The translations under genes were made by a program, and so were the position numbers. DNA of 64,000 nucleotides from Pseudomonas fluorescens (GTDB lineage: Bacteria; Pseudomonadota; Gammaproteobacteria; Pseudomonadales; Pseudomonadaceae). Shown here one piece after another: positions 34,110 through 43,416 of this stretch. Location: positions 20,080-84,079 of the forward strand of contig NZ_CABVGX010000026.1 of NCBI RefSeq assembly GCF_902497625.1, written 5' to 3'. The notes under the pieces were generated by a model, which saw only the letters and a program-made list of their open reading frames with translations, searched no databases and had not been told where the DNA came from. How positions within the stretch are numbered: the first letter of the stretch is position 1; every line of letters begins with the position of its first letter.

Positions 34110-35165
34110 ATGCGCACAATTCCTCCGATCCAACTGCACCACCCCCTGCCTGACTCGTTCGATGGCGAGCCGGGAGGACGTGCGCAACTGTCTATCGGAC
34201 TGGTACTGCTCGACCAATTCACACTGGCCGCGTTTTCCGGTTTTGTCGATGTGCTGCGCTTGTCTGCCGACCTGGGCGGTGGCAGCCGGCAGATCCATAC
34301 CGCGTGGCGGGTGATGAGTGTCGACGGCTTGCCGCGCACCTCCAGCGCTGGAATCAGCCTGGAAGTGTCCGGCGGGCTCGCGCAGGACCTCGATGAATTC
34401 GATTACGTGGCCATTTGCGGCGGCAATGACTACCTCAACACTCATCTGCCCAATAATCTGCGCGACTGGCTGCAGCGCGCAGCCAGGAGCCGCACACGCT
34501 TGCTCGGGATTTGCACGGGCACCTTTGCCCTGGCGCAGGCGGGCGTGGTCGGTAGCCGGGCGGTTTGCGTGCACTGGAACGTGCTGGACGCGTTTCGCGC
34601 CCGTTTCCCCAAGACGCCGGCAGCAGTCGATCATCTGTTCATCGACGAAGGCGACCTGATCACCTGTGCCGGGTCAACGGCGGCCATCGACCTGGGTTTG
34701 TATCTGGTGGCCCGCCATTGCGGGCGCGAAAAAGCCCAGCAGGCGGTGCGGCACATGATGTTGCAGGGCATTCGCCAAGGGCGACAGCCGCAGGCGCATT
34801 TCTACGCCAATCTGGCAGACATCAAGGACGAACGAGTGCGCCAGGCGGCGCATTACATCGAGCAACGCATGGACAGCTTGCCGACACTCGATGCCATTGC
34901 CCGTTATGTAGGGCTCGGAAGACGCCAGTTGACCCGGGCCTTTCAGCAGGCACTGGGACTGTCGCCCATGGAGTTCCAACGCTCGCTGCGGATCGAGTAT
35001 GGCGGCTGGCTGCTGACCAACAGCCACAGCAGCATTACCCAGATCGCCCTGGATTGCGGCTTCTCCGATGGCGCGCATTTTTCCCGCGAGTTTCGCAGCC
35101 GTTTCGGCGTGTGCCCACGCGAGTATCAGCGTCGGCAACTGCCTGGCGTGCAACCTGTCGATTGA
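34110..35165 (+). CDS. GlxA family transcriptional regulator (DJ-1/PfpI domain plus AraC HTH)
   Basis: 351 residues. N-terminal DJ-1/PfpI-like domain (about 25-200) with nucleophile-elbow-like LLGICTGTFALAQAGV. C-terminal AraC-type double HTH (about 245-345): LDAIARYVGLGRRQLTRAFQ and ITQIALDCGFSDGAHFSREF. Regulators of this class (CdhR, GbdR, ArgR of P. aeruginosa) respond to carnitine, betaines or amino acids. Divergent placement next to the importer genes strongly suggests that it activates that operon. Confidence 0.92.
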   Translation: MRTIPPIQLHHPLPDSFDGEPGGRAQLSIGLVLLDQFTLAAFSGFVDVLRLSADLGGGSRQIHTAWRVMSVDGLPRTSSAGISLEVSGGLAQDLDEFDYVAICGGNDYLNTHLPNNLRDWLQRAARSRTRLLGICTGTFALAQAGVVGSRAVCVHWNVLDAFRARFPKTPAAVDHLFIDEGDLITCAGSTAAIDLGLYLVARHCGREKAQQAVRHMMLQGIRQGRQPQAHFYANLADIKDERVRQAAHYIEQRMDSLPTLDAIARYVGLGRRQLTRAFQQALGLSPMEFQRSLRIEYGGWLLTNSHSSITQIALDCGFSDGAHFSREFRSRFGVCPREYQRRQLPGVQPVD

Positions 35166-35248
35166 AGATTTGCCCCGTTTATCGGCCCCCGAGTGGAATT
35201 TTATGCCGCTGTTCGACTCAGAGCAAAAAGGAAACAGCTCGCAGGAAT

Positions 35249-35296
35249 GTACACACCCAGTCAGGTTTTTTTTACCGACCTCCTGTTCCTGTGTAC
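35249..35296. promoter_or_regulatory. Inverted repeat upstream of bphO
   Basis: GTACACA (35249-35255) and TGTGTAC (35290-35296) are exact inverted 7-base arms 34 bases apart, 65-110 bases before the bphO start. The arms could be an operator or chance; nothing else in the 195-base gap stands out. Confidence 0.3.
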
Positions 35297-35360
35297 CATT
35301 GCCGGCTGACTTTCCCCCCCTTATGGCCGTGATGAGGCCCGACCGCTAGAGCTCACATAC

Positions 35361-35975
35361 ATGCAATCAAAAGGCCGCAGCGTCGGTGTTTCGTTAGTCC
35401 TTCAACATTTGCGTGCGCAAACCGCGCCCCTGCACATCGCCCTCGAAGAACGCCTGCCATTTTTCTCCCCCGTGCTGGACCGTGATCATTATCAGCGACT
35501 GCTCCAGGCTTATTATGGTTTTTATCAGCCTCTGGAAAAACGTCTGCAGGATAGCCATAAGGTGCCCGCCGATTTCGTTCTCACTGAACGACTCAAAACC
35601 TCCACCCTGCACGGCGACCTGCTGGCATTGGGGCTGACCGAACGCGAGATCGCAGATCTGCCGCGGTGTCAGTCCTTGCCGGTGACCGACTCAGCCGAAG
35701 CCTGTCTGGGCGTCCTTTATGTACTCGAGGGCGCTACGTTGGGCGGTCAGATCCTGCGTCGCGAAATCGCTGCGCGGCTTAATCTGGACGCTACCAATGG
35801 CGCATCTTTCCTTGATATTTACGGTGATGCCACGGGCCGACGCTGGCGTGAGTTCATCGACTACATGGCCAATATCCCACTGGAATCTGCCGCGCGGCAG
35901 ACGGTGGTAAACGCCGCCCAAACGACATTCGCCTGCTTCGAAAGCTGGCTGGAAAGCACCGAGGTATTGCTATGA
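35361..35975 (+). CDS. bphO: Biliverdin-producing heme oxygenase
   Basis: 204 residues, bacterial heme oxygenase family. The proximal heme His is in RAQTAPLHIALEERL, and the distal-helix glycines are in YVLEGATLGGQILRREI. It opens heme to biliverdin, CO and iron, and so supplies the chromophore to BphP, whose start overlaps its stop (ATGA). That operon form is standard for Pseudomonas bphOP. An ATG at 35361 in CATACATGC without strong ribosome site is used; no better start is visible. Confidence 0.93.
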   Translation: MQSKGRSVGVSLVLQHLRAQTAPLHIALEERLPFFSPVLDRDHYQRLLQAYYGFYQPLEKRLQDSHKVPADFVLTERLKTSTLHGDLLALGLTEREIADLPRCQSLPVTDSAEACLGVLYVLEGATLGGQILRREIAARLNLDATNGASFLDIYGDATGRRWREFIDYMANIPLESAARQTVVNAAQTTFACFESWLESTEVLL

Positions 35976-38221
35976 CGCGGTTGGACAAAGATGCCTTTGA
36001 AGAACTGCTGGCCAATTGTGACAACGAACCGATTCGTACGCCCGGTGCCATCCAGCCACACGGCATGTTGCTGACGTTGTCCGAGCCCGACCTGCGCATT
36101 GTGCAGGTCAGCGCCAACGTCGAAACCTTGCTCGGCCAGGCGCCGCAGGCCGTGCTGGGTGCGACGCTGGATAGGCTCATCGGCGACGTCTATGCGCACG
36201 AGGTCGAGCAGGCCGCGCAGCAGGACAATCCACTCGACATCCCCGGCCTGTATTTCACCCTCAATGGCGCAGAGTTCGAAGGTTTCGTCCATCGGCACGA
36301 GGGTGTGCTGGTGCTGGAACTGGAAGTTCAGGCCAGGCCGGCGCAATCCTTTGTTGACGGCAAAGGCAATAACCTGGGGCGCATGCTGCAGCGTCTGCAA
36401 GCGGCGAAGACTTTGCAGGCGTTGTACGAAATCAGTGTTCAGGAAATCCAGACGATCACCGGTTACGATCGCGTGCTGATCTACCGCTTCGAAGAAGAGG
36501 GCCACGGGCAGGTCATCGCCGAGGCGACGTCGCCGTCCATGGAGGTGTTCCAGGGGTTGTTTTTCCCGGCGTCGGACATCCCCGAACAGGCTCGCGAACT
36601 CTATCGCACCAACTGGCTGCGGATTATTCCCGACGCGGATTACCAACCCGTCCCGCTGGTGCCAAAACTGCGACCGGACACCGGCCAGCCGCTGGATTTG
36701 AGCTTCGCCAGCCTGCGCAGTGTGTCGCCGATCCACTGCCAGTACATGAAGAACATGGGCGTGTTGTCCTCCATGAGCATCTCGTTACTCAAGGGCGACA
36801 AACTTTGGGGCCTGATCAGTTGCGGCAATCGCCAGCCGCTGCACGTGCCGCACGAATTGCGCAGCGCCTGCCAGACTATCGGCCAGGTCTTGTCGCTGCA
36901 GATCAGCGCCATGGAAGCACTGGAAATCAGCCGCCAGCGCGACGAGAAGGTCGAAGCGCTGGCGTTGCTCAATCAGGCGATGGTCGATTCGCTAGAGACG
37001 GTGTTCGACGGTCTGGCCCGGCACCCGGCGACGTTGATGGCACTGACCGGCGCCGGTGGCGTGGCGATCATCGAGGACAACCAGTTGCACCGCTACGGCA
37101 ACTGCCCCGAGCCGGAACAAATTCGCGCGCTGCACAAATGGCTGCAATTGTCCCCACAACCGGTGTTCTCCAGTCACGAGCTGTCGCGGGTGTATCCGCC
37201 CGCAGCGGCCTTTGCGCAAGTTGCCAGCGGCGTGCTCGCGATGAGCCTGCCCAAGCCGGTCGACAATGGCGTGCTGTGGTTCCGCCCGGAAGTGAAGGAA
37301 AACATCAGCTGGAGCGGCGATCCGGAAAAACCGCTCAACCTGGAAGATTCCGACACGGGAATGCGCTTGCGGCCGCGCACCTCGTTCGAGATCTGGAAGG
37401 TGGAGATGGCCGGAATTTCCACCAGGTGGAGCAACGGCGATCTGTTTGCGGCCAACGACCTGCGACGTTCCGCGCTGGAGTCTGATCTGGCCCGTCAGGT
37501 TGTGCGCGAACAGCGTGCGGTGCAGGCCCGTGACGATCTGGTGGCGGTGGTTTCTCACGACTTGCGTAACCCGATGACGGTTATTTCGATGCTCTGCGGC
37601 ATGATGCAGAAAGCCTTCAGCTCTGAAGGGCCGCACACCTCGCGGCGCATCAGCCGCGCCATCGACACCATGCAGCAAGCGGCAGGGCGGATGAACACAC
37701 TGCTTGAAGACTTGCTCGATACGTCGAAGATCGATGCAGGACGCTACTCCATCACGCCGCAGCGCATTGCCGTCGAAGAGATGTTCGAAGAGGCTGATTC
37801 GCTGCTGTCGCCGCTGGCGATGGACAAGGACATCGAGATTTCTTTCACCGCCGAACCGCAGCTCACCATCCATGGCGATCCCGAGCGGTTGTTTCAGGTG
37901 CTCTCGAATCTGGTCGGCAACGCGATCAAGTTCACCCCGCGCAACGGCAAGATTGGTGTCGCCGCCATGTCGGCGGGTGATGAAATCGTCTTTAGTGTGA
38001 GTGACACCGGCGAAGGCATCCCGGAGGATCAGCTGCCGCACGTGTTTGACCGCTACTGGACAGTCAAGGAGGGCAATCCCACCGGCACGGGGCTCGGACT
38101 TTACATCACTCAAGGCATTGTCAGAGCGCATGGCGGGCGTATCGAAGCGCAGAGCGAAGTCGGGCGTGGCACGGAGTTTCGCTTCACCGTGCCGAAGCCG
38201 GACCACGTGGCGGATCTGTAG
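35972..38221 (+). CDS. bphP: Bacteriophytochrome histidine kinase
   Basis: 749 residues. PAS domain with the biliverdin-binding Cys at residue 16 (ANCDNEPIRTPGAIQPHG). GAF domain with PASDIPEQARELY and the His-containing SPIHCQYMKNMGVLSSMS. PHY domain with tongue-like FRPEVKENISWSGDP...RLRPRTSFEIWK. Histidine kinase with H529 in VVSHDLRNPM, N-box NLVGNAIKFTPRNG, and G-boxes DTGEGIPED and GTGLGLY. It senses red/far-red light in the cytoplasm. No response regulator gene follows, so its partner is elsewhere; the receiver-only protein at 61531 is 23 kb away. Confidence 0.95.
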   Translation: MTRLDKDAFEELLANCDNEPIRTPGAIQPHGMLLTLSEPDLRIVQVSANVETLLGQAPQAVLGATLDRLIGDVYAHEVEQAAQQDNPLDIPGLYFTLNGAEFEGFVHRHEGVLVLELEVQARPAQSFVDGKGNNLGRMLQRLQAAKTLQALYEISVQEIQTITGYDRVLIYRFEEEGHGQVIAEATSPSMEVFQGLFFPASDIPEQARELYRTNWLRIIPDADYQPVPLVPKLRPDTGQPLDLSFASLRSVSPIHCQYMKNMGVLSSMSISLLKGDKLWGLISCGNRQPLHVPHELRSACQTIGQVLSLQISAMEALEISRQRDEKVEALALLNQAMVDSLETVFDGLARHPATLMALTGAGGVAIIEDNQLHRYGNCPEPEQIRALHKWLQLSPQPVFSSHELSRVYPPAAAFAQVASGVLAMSLPKPVDNGVLWFRPEVKENISWSGDPEKPLNLEDSDTGMRLRPRTSFEIWKVEMAGISTRWSNGDLFAANDLRRSALESDLARQVVREQRAVQARDDLVAVVSHDLRNPMTVISMLCGMMQKAFSSEGPHTSRRISRAIDTMQQAAGRMNTLLEDLLDTSKIDAGRYSITPQRIAVEEMFEEADSLLSPLAMDKDIEISFTAEPQLTIHGDPERLFQVLSNLVGNAIKFTPRNGKIGVAAMSAGDEIVFSVSDTGEGIPEDQLPHVFDRYWTVKEGNPTGTGLGLYITQGIVRAHGGRIEAQSEVGRGTEFRFTVPKPDHVADL

Positions 38222-38276
38222 CCGCCACGTTGCCCGCGAAGCCCGCCTCACATGCAGCTTCGCGGTTTCGCAACGG

Positions 38277-39860
38277 CTAGAGGACGTGTTGCGGTGTATC
38301 GCCGTCAATGCTGCGCGTCAACCGCAGCGGATTGTCCTGGCGCAACGCTTCGGGCAGCAGCTCATCCGGGAAGCCCTGATAGGCGACCGGACGCAAAAAA
38401 CGCTCGATCGAGGTCATGCCGACTGAGCTGAAACGGCTGTCGGAAGTCGCCGGGAAAGGGCCGCCATGCACGGTGGCAAACGTCACTTCCTGCGGGTGGG
38501 CGAAAGCGTTGACGACAATGCGTCCGGTGCGTCGCTCCAGAATCGGCAACAAGCGTCGGGCGAGTTCCAGGTCAGAGTGCTCCAGATGCATGGCGGCGCT
38601 GAGCTGACCTTTCAACACACGGGCAACCTCGAGCAATTGCGTTTCATCGTCGACCGTTACCAGCAATGCTGAGGGGCCAAACACTTCCCGGGCCAATGCA
38701 GGTTCGCTGAGGAAGCGTTGCGCGTCGACCTCAAGCAATGCCGAGCGACCGTCGAAGTCGGCCTGCCCCGGGCCGCCCACTGCCACAAGGCTGGCACCGA
38801 CATTTTCCTGCGCCACCAGCCCTTTGACATAGGCCGCCTGAATAGCCGGCGTCAGCATCGTGCGCGCCGCGGCGTCTCCAACGCGTTTGATCATGGCCGA
38901 GCGCAGCGCTTCCAGCCCCGCACCTTTGACAGCAATGATCAACGCCGGTCGCAGGCACGCTTGCCCGACGTTGACCAGCATGCGCTCGATGAAACCGTCG
39001 CCAATCAGCGCGCCGCGTTCCGCCAGCGCATCGGGCAGGATGAAGGTCGGGTTGACGCTGGCCATCTCGGTGAATACCGGGATTGGTTCGCGGCGCAGTT
39101 GCGCACGGCGGTACAACGCCATGCCGCCTTGCTCGGAACCGGTGAAGGTCACCGCCTTGATCAGCGGATGATCGACCAACGCTTCGCCGATCGCATTGCC
39201 ACTGCCGCGCACCATCGAAAAAACGCCCTCGTGTAAACCGTGCTTCTGCACCGCGTTACGAATCGCCCGCGCCTGGATTTCCGACGCGCCCGGATGGGCG
39301 TTGTGCGCCTTGAGGATGACCGGTGCGCCGGCAGCGAGTGCCGAGGCGGTGTCGCCGCCGGCTACCGAGTAGAAAATCGGGAAGTTGCTCGCGCCGAAAA
39401 TCGCCACCGGGCCAATCGCGATTTTCTGCAGGCGATGGTCCATGCGCGGCCGTGGCTGACGATCAGGCTGGGCCGGGTCGATGGCCAGTTGCAGAAAGCG
39501 GCCCTTGCGCACGACGTCGGCGAACTGACGGAACTGGGTCGCGGATTTGCCCACTTCACCTTCGAGCTGAGCCTGGGGTAGTCCGGTTTCCAGCGCGGCG
39601 CGGGCAGCCAGCGCAGTGCTCACGCTGTCGAGATTGTCGGCGATGCTGTCGAGGAAGGCTGCCCGTTCGGCCAGGGACGTGTGGCTATAACTGTCGAACG
39701 CGGCGTCGGCCAGCGTCGCCGCCTGGTCGACTTGCAGTGTGCCGCCCAAGGCAAATTCAGGGCCGATCAACTGGTTGCTGGCAGGATTGAGCGCGCGCAT
39801 CGTGCCGTCGCTGGTAGCGACATCCTGGGCGCCGATCAGCAGGTGGCCAGTGAGGTTCAT
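38277..39860 (-). CDS. Aldehyde dehydrogenase, alpha-ketoglutarate semialdehyde type
   Basis: 527 residues, NADP-type aldehyde dehydrogenase of the 2,5-dioxovalerate (ketoglutarate semialdehyde) group, which is longer than most ALDHs. Catalytic Glu in FTEMASVNPTFILPDAL and catalytic Cys C302 in NVGQACLRPALI; relatives usually read GQFCTNPG there. Cofactor-site motifs are IFGASNFPIFYSVAGGDTAS and TFTGSEQGG. The enzyme yields 2-oxoglutarate in hydroxyproline, arabinose and glucarate catabolism. Here it is translated with an isochorismatase-family hydrolase (ATGA overlap), which does not settle the pathway. Confidence 0.88.
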   Translation of the reverse strand: MNLTGHLLIGAQDVATSDGTMRALNPASNQLIGPEFALGGTLQVDQAATLADAAFDSYSHTSLAERAAFLDSIADNLDSVSTALAARAALETGLPQAQLEGEVGKSATQFRQFADVVRKGRFLQLAIDPAQPDRQPRPRMDHRLQKIAIGPVAIFGASNFPIFYSVAGGDTASALAAGAPVILKAHNAHPGASEIQARAIRNAVQKHGLHEGVFSMVRGSGNAIGEALVDHPLIKAVTFTGSEQGGMALYRRAQLRREPIPVFTEMASVNPTFILPDALAERGALIGDGFIERMLVNVGQACLRPALIIAVKGAGLEALRSAMIKRVGDAAARTMLTPAIQAAYVKGLVAQENVGASLVAVGGPGQADFDGRSALLEVDAQRFLSEPALAREVFGPSALLVTVDDETQLLEVARVLKGQLSAAMHLEHSDLELARRLLPILERRTGRIVVNAFAHPQEVTFATVHGGPFPATSDSRFSSVGMTSIERFLRPVAYQGFPDELLPEALRQDNPLRLTRSIDGDTPQHVL

Positions 39861-40495
39861 TGCGCGGCCCTCGACTGGTTTAACGCACTGATCAAATCTT
39901 CGCTGCTGACGATCGAATGAGCGAACGTCGGGCCGTTGAGTTCATGGGCAGCGTGCATCATTTCGGCCTTGAACGCGGCGGTCGCGTCGCGCACGAGCGT
40001 TACGTGGTACCCCAGTTCCGTGGCGTAGCGAGCGGTGGCCTCGATGCAGGTATTGGCCAGCAAACCAACGATGATGACGTGGGTGATGCCTTTTTGCTTG
40101 AGACGAAAATCCAGGTCAGTGTTGGCGAAACCGCTCGAACCCCAGTGTTCCTGAACCACGATGTCGCCCTCTTGCGGGGCGAAGTCCGGATGCCATTCGC
40201 CACCCCATTCGCCCTTGGCGAAATGGTGCATGTGCATGATTTTGCACTGAGTCGGGCTTGGGTGATCCCAGCCTTCGTAGTCGCCTTTTTCCCAGCGATG
40301 ATGCGGTACGATGACCACCGCAATGTCCAGGGAACGCACGGCACGGTCGAGTTTGCGCAGGTTGTCCAGCAGGTTGACTTGTTCAGCGATCGGCTTGAGC
40401 AGGGGAAAAACCTTGCCGCCCTCCGACAGAAAATCATTGTACGGATCGACCAGCAGGTAAGCGGTTCTGGCGAGCGGATAGCGAATTGCCGACAT
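39857..40495 (-). CDS. Isochorismatase-family cysteine hydrolase
   Basis: 212 residues from MSAIRYPLARTAYLLVDPYNDF, with GGAGA before the ATG. Catalytic triad parts visible: D17 in LLVDPYNDF and the nucleophile Cys in VGLLANTCIEATAR; the Lys is probably in the region between. The insertion HHRWEKGDYEGWDHPSPTQ is unusual and shared with hydrolases of small amides. Probable amidohydrolase acting on a nitrogenous compound; substrate unknown. Divergent from the HxlR regulator. Confidence 0.88.
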   Translation of the reverse strand: MSAIRYPLARTAYLLVDPYNDFLSEGGKVFPLLKPIAEQVNLLDNLRKLDRAVRSLDIAVVIVPHHRWEKGDYEGWDHPSPTQCKIMHMHHFAKGEWGGEWHPDFAPQEGDIVVQEHWGSSGFANTDLDFRLKQKGITHVIIVGLLANTCIEATARYATELGYHVTLVRDATAAFKAEMMHAAHELNGPTFAHSIVSSEDLISALNQSRAAQ

Positions 40496-40555
40496 GATGA
40501 CAGTCTCCAGCAAAATGAAGGATCGGTGCGGGGGCTTGTCCCGGCATCGTGTCGA

Positions 40556-40568
40556 TATGATAATCATA
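40556..40568. promoter_or_regulatory. Palindrome between hydrolase and HxlR genes, candidate HxlR operator
   Basis: TATGAT-A-ATCATA is a perfect 6+6 dyad with a one-base centre, 26 bases before the hxlR-type start and 61 before the hydrolase start. HxlR regulators bind such dyads between divergent genes. Confidence 0.45.
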
Positions 40569-40593
40569 GCAACTGCATAAGAGGCAAGCCCTG

Positions 40594-41100
40594 ATGGCGT
40601 TGAATTCTAGTCTTCATGACACCCTGTGCCCGATTGCACGGGCTGAGGCGATCGTCGGCGACCGCTGGACGGTGCTGGTACTGCGGGAATTATTCATGGG
40701 TAGCCATCGCTTCGATGAGATTCAGGCGCAGACCGCTGGCACCCCGCAAATGATCGCTGCGCGCCTGAAAAACCTCGAGGCTGATGGCCTGGTGGCGCGA
40801 CAGCGCTACAACGAACGGCCGCCGCGCTACGAGTATCACCTCACCGAGAAAGGCCAGGCGTTCTACCCGGTGGTGATTGCATTGCGCGCCTGGGGCGAAA
40901 CCTGGTGCAAATCCCCGGAAGAGGGCTTGGCGGTGGTTTACACCCACGCATCCTGTAACCATCCCGCCGGGCTTGGACCGTTATGCGACCACTGCGGCGA
41001 GCCTTTACAGCGCAAGGATCTGATCAGCCAGCCCGCGCAGGCGTACGCCGCTGAACGCGAGGCGCGGCGTGAGGCGTTCAAGGGCAGAGCCAAGGGCTGA
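40594..41100 (+). CDS. HxlR family transcriptional regulator
   Basis: 168 residues. The HxlR winged HTH spans about residues 10-100 (CPIARAEAIVGDRWTVLVLR, then RFDEIQAQTAGTPQMIAARL and NERPPRYEYHLTEKG). A C-terminal extension carries CNHPAGLGPLCDHCGEPL, a possible zinc-binding segment seen in longer members. Together with C12 it may sense redox state. Likely controls the divergent hydrolase-dehydrogenase operon. Confidence 0.9.
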   Translation: MALNSSLHDTLCPIARAEAIVGDRWTVLVLRELFMGSHRFDEIQAQTAGTPQMIAARLKNLEADGLVARQRYNERPPRYEYHLTEKGQAFYPVVIALRAWGETWCKSPEEGLAVVYTHASCNHPAGLGPLCDHCGEPLQRKDLISQPAQAYAAEREARREAFKGRAKG

Positions 41101-41203
41101 GGGGTTATCTGGCGCAGCGATAACGGTGATCAGATCTATTCGCTTCTTAAGATGGCTACGTCTCGGTAATTTCTGCCGCTCCTGAAAAGAGAAGGGCAGT
41201 CCC

Positions 41204-42442
41204 GTGAACTACGCCGAACGTAATCGCCTGTACTGGCGGCGCAATCTGGCCATCTGTGTGTTTGGCTCGTTTACCACCCTGGTCAGCCTGAGCATGTTGT
41301 TGCCGTTTCTGCCGCTGTATGTGCAGCAGCTGGGCGTGACTTCCCAGGCAGACGTGGTGCAGTGGTCGGGTGTGGCTTTTGCAGCGACGTTTTTCGGCAC
41401 CGCGCTGACGGCACCGCTGTGGGGGCGTCTGGCTGACCGGTTCGGGCGCAAACCGATGCTGATTCGCGCGGCCATCGGCATGGCCGTGGTGATGTCGCTG
41501 ATCGGTCTGGCGCGCACTGTCACCGACCTGGTGGTGTTGCGCCTGATCGCCGGCCTCGTAGGCGGATACGCTTCGGCATCGATCGTCATGATCGGCTCCC
41601 AAGTGCCACGGGAAAAAGCCGGCTGGGCGCTGGGTGTGTTGTCTACCGGCGCGTTGTCGGGCAGTCTGGTCGGCCCGCTGGTGGGTGGTTTCCTGCCCGA
41701 ACTGGTCGGTATTCGTGGGACTTTTTTCGTCGGTGGCGGGGTGATTGCGCTGGCAGCGCTGACCACGTTGCTGCTGATCCGTGAGGATTTCGACCGCGCT
41801 CGCGACGGCAGGCGACAGCAGGACGCTGCGGTGCCCGAGCCGGCAGGTTCGTCATGGCTGGTCATCGCTGCGCTGCTGATCACGGCGATGATGGTGCTGT
41901 TAGCCAACATGTCGATCGAGCCGATCATCACGGTGTACCTTGGCGATCTCGGTGTGCCGCTCGATCAGCAGGCGCGAATCGCCGGCGTGGTGATGGCGTG
42001 CTCGGCGCTGGGCAGTCTGCTCACGGCGGCCAGACTGGGCGCACTGGCCGATCGCATCGGCGGCTGGAACGTGATCATCGGCTGCCTGGTGCTGACCGGA
42101 GTGCTCATGCTGCCCCAGGCGTATGTCACACAGTGGTGGCAACTCGCGCTGTTGCGCGGTCTGATGGGTATGACGCTGGCGGGGCTGTTGCCAGCGATTG
42201 CCAAACTGCTCCGGCAATCGGTGGAAGAACATCGCACCGGGACTTTTCTCGGTTATCTGCAATCGGCGCAGTTTGCGGGCCAAGTGATCGGGCCGTTGCT
42301 GGGTGGGCAAATCGGCGCACGCCTGGGGCTGCAACCGGTGTTTTTGCTCACCGCTGCCTTGCTGGTGCTGTGCGCCGGGCTTGACGTATGGGTGCGTCGC
42401 CGCGCACTGGTCAGACAACCGACGCCGCTCAGCATGCCGTGA
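41204..42442 (+). CDS. MFS transporter, drug:H+ antiporter type
   Basis: 412 residues with 12 predicted TM segments; GTG start after AGAAGGG. MFS signature GRLADRFGRKPML sits between TM2 and TM3, and a second-half equivalent (ARLGALADRIGG) between TM8 and TM9. Motif C GVLSTGALSGSLVGPLVGG in TM5 marks an antiporter of the DHA1 group. Ends overlapping the convergent LysR gene by 14 bases. The exported compound is unknown. Confidence 0.9.
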   Translation: MNYAERNRLYWRRNLAICVFGSFTTLVSLSMLLPFLPLYVQQLGVTSQADVVQWSGVAFAATFFGTALTAPLWGRLADRFGRKPMLIRAAIGMAVVMSLIGLARTVTDLVVLRLIAGLVGGYASASIVMIGSQVPREKAGWALGVLSTGALSGSLVGPLVGGFLPELVGIRGTFFVGGGVIALAALTTLLLIREDFDRARDGRRQQDAAVPEPAGSSWLVIAALLITAMMVLLANMSIEPIITVYLGDLGVPLDQQARIAGVVMACSALGSLLTAARLGALADRIGGWNVIIGCLVLTGVLMLPQAYVTQWWQLALLRGLMGMTLAGLLPAIAKLLRQSVEEHRTGTFLGYLQSAQFAGQVIGPLLGGQIGARLGLQPVFLLTAALLVLCAGLDVWVRRRALVRQPTPLSMP

Positions 42443-43313
42443 GTGATTCGGCCCGGCGCACAGTATGCAGAAACTCGCCGAGTGCGCTGGACACGTAGCC
42501 GTCGAGACGGCGCACAAATACCGTCTCGACCTGGGCGATGTCGCTCGGCACCTCATGGGCGGCAATCAGGCCATCGCGCAGCGCGGCGGCGATCACCCCG
42601 CGAGGCAACAGCGTGACCCCGACCCCGGCCGATACGCAGGCAATGATCGCGTCGATCGAGCCGAACTCCAGCGGCTCTGGTGCCGGCACTCCGAGCCTGG
42701 CCAGCAGCGCGTCCAGGCGTTGCCGATACGAACAACCCACGCGGAACACCACGGTTTTCAACTGCTCGATGCCGGTGACCGCTGGCAGATTGGCGATGCC
42801 CGGTGCGGTCACCAGCACCAGCTCCTCGCGAAACACGGTTTCGCTGTGCACCTGCGCGTGGCTGACCGGGCCGGCGACGAACGCTCCTTCGAGATGACCT
42901 TCGATGACCGCCTTAATCAGGCCGAAGGTGGTGCCGGTGCGCACCACCGGCCGAACTTCGGGCCAGCTTTTGGCAAAAGTTGCGATCAGCTTGGGCAGGC
43001 GCAGGGCGAGGGTGGTTTCCAGCGTGCCGATTTCCAGAAGGCCCATGGGGTGACCGTCATCGCGCGCGGCACTGGATGCGTCCGCCAGTAGTTTGGTCAG
43101 ACGCGTAGCGAACGGCAGAATGCGCCGTCCGGCCGCTGTGGTCTGCACGCCGCGGGCACTGCGCATAAACAACGCAATGCCCAGTTCCGCTTCCAGCGAG
43201 CGGATGCGGGCGGAGACGTTTGACTGCACGGTGTTCAGCTCAAGCGCCGCCTTGTTCATGCTGCCGTGGCGCGCCACGGCATCGACTACTTTCAGATCCG
43301 TCACATCCATCAT
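42429..43313 (-). CDS. LysR family regulator of the nitronate/symporter region (first copy)
   Basis: 294 residues. HTH at residues about 4-60 (DVTDLKVVDAVARHGSMNKA and NTVQSNVSARIRSLE), effector domain from about 88. Its recognition helix is very close to that of the second LysR at 47128 (NTVQSNVTMRVKELE), so the two may read the same box. It is divergent from the DUF485-symporter operon, with the ATCAT-N5-ATGAT dyad at 43417 between them. Alternative ATG one codon downstream. Likely regulator of that operon. Confidence 0.9.
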   Translation of the reverse strand: MMDVTDLKVVDAVARHGSMNKAALELNTVQSNVSARIRSLEAELGIALFMRSARGVQTTAAGRRILPFATRLTKLLADASSAARDDGHPMGLLEIGTLETTLALRLPKLIATFAKSWPEVRPVVRTGTTFGLIKAVIEGHLEGAFVAGPVSHAQVHSETVFREELVLVTAPGIANLPAVTGIEQLKTVVFRVGCSYRQRLDALLARLGVPAPEPLEFGSIDAIIACVSAGVGVTLLPRGVIAAALRDGLIAAHEVPSDIAQVETVFVRRLDGYVSSALGEFLHTVRRAESLTAC

Positions 43314-43416
43314 AGCCACCGTGTGCACAGGTTGAATCGGGCGAGATTAGGCGGCGGACGGTGACCCTGCAAGGACTTCTTTGGTTCACCAAAACAGATC
43401 TGAAAAATCATAAACA

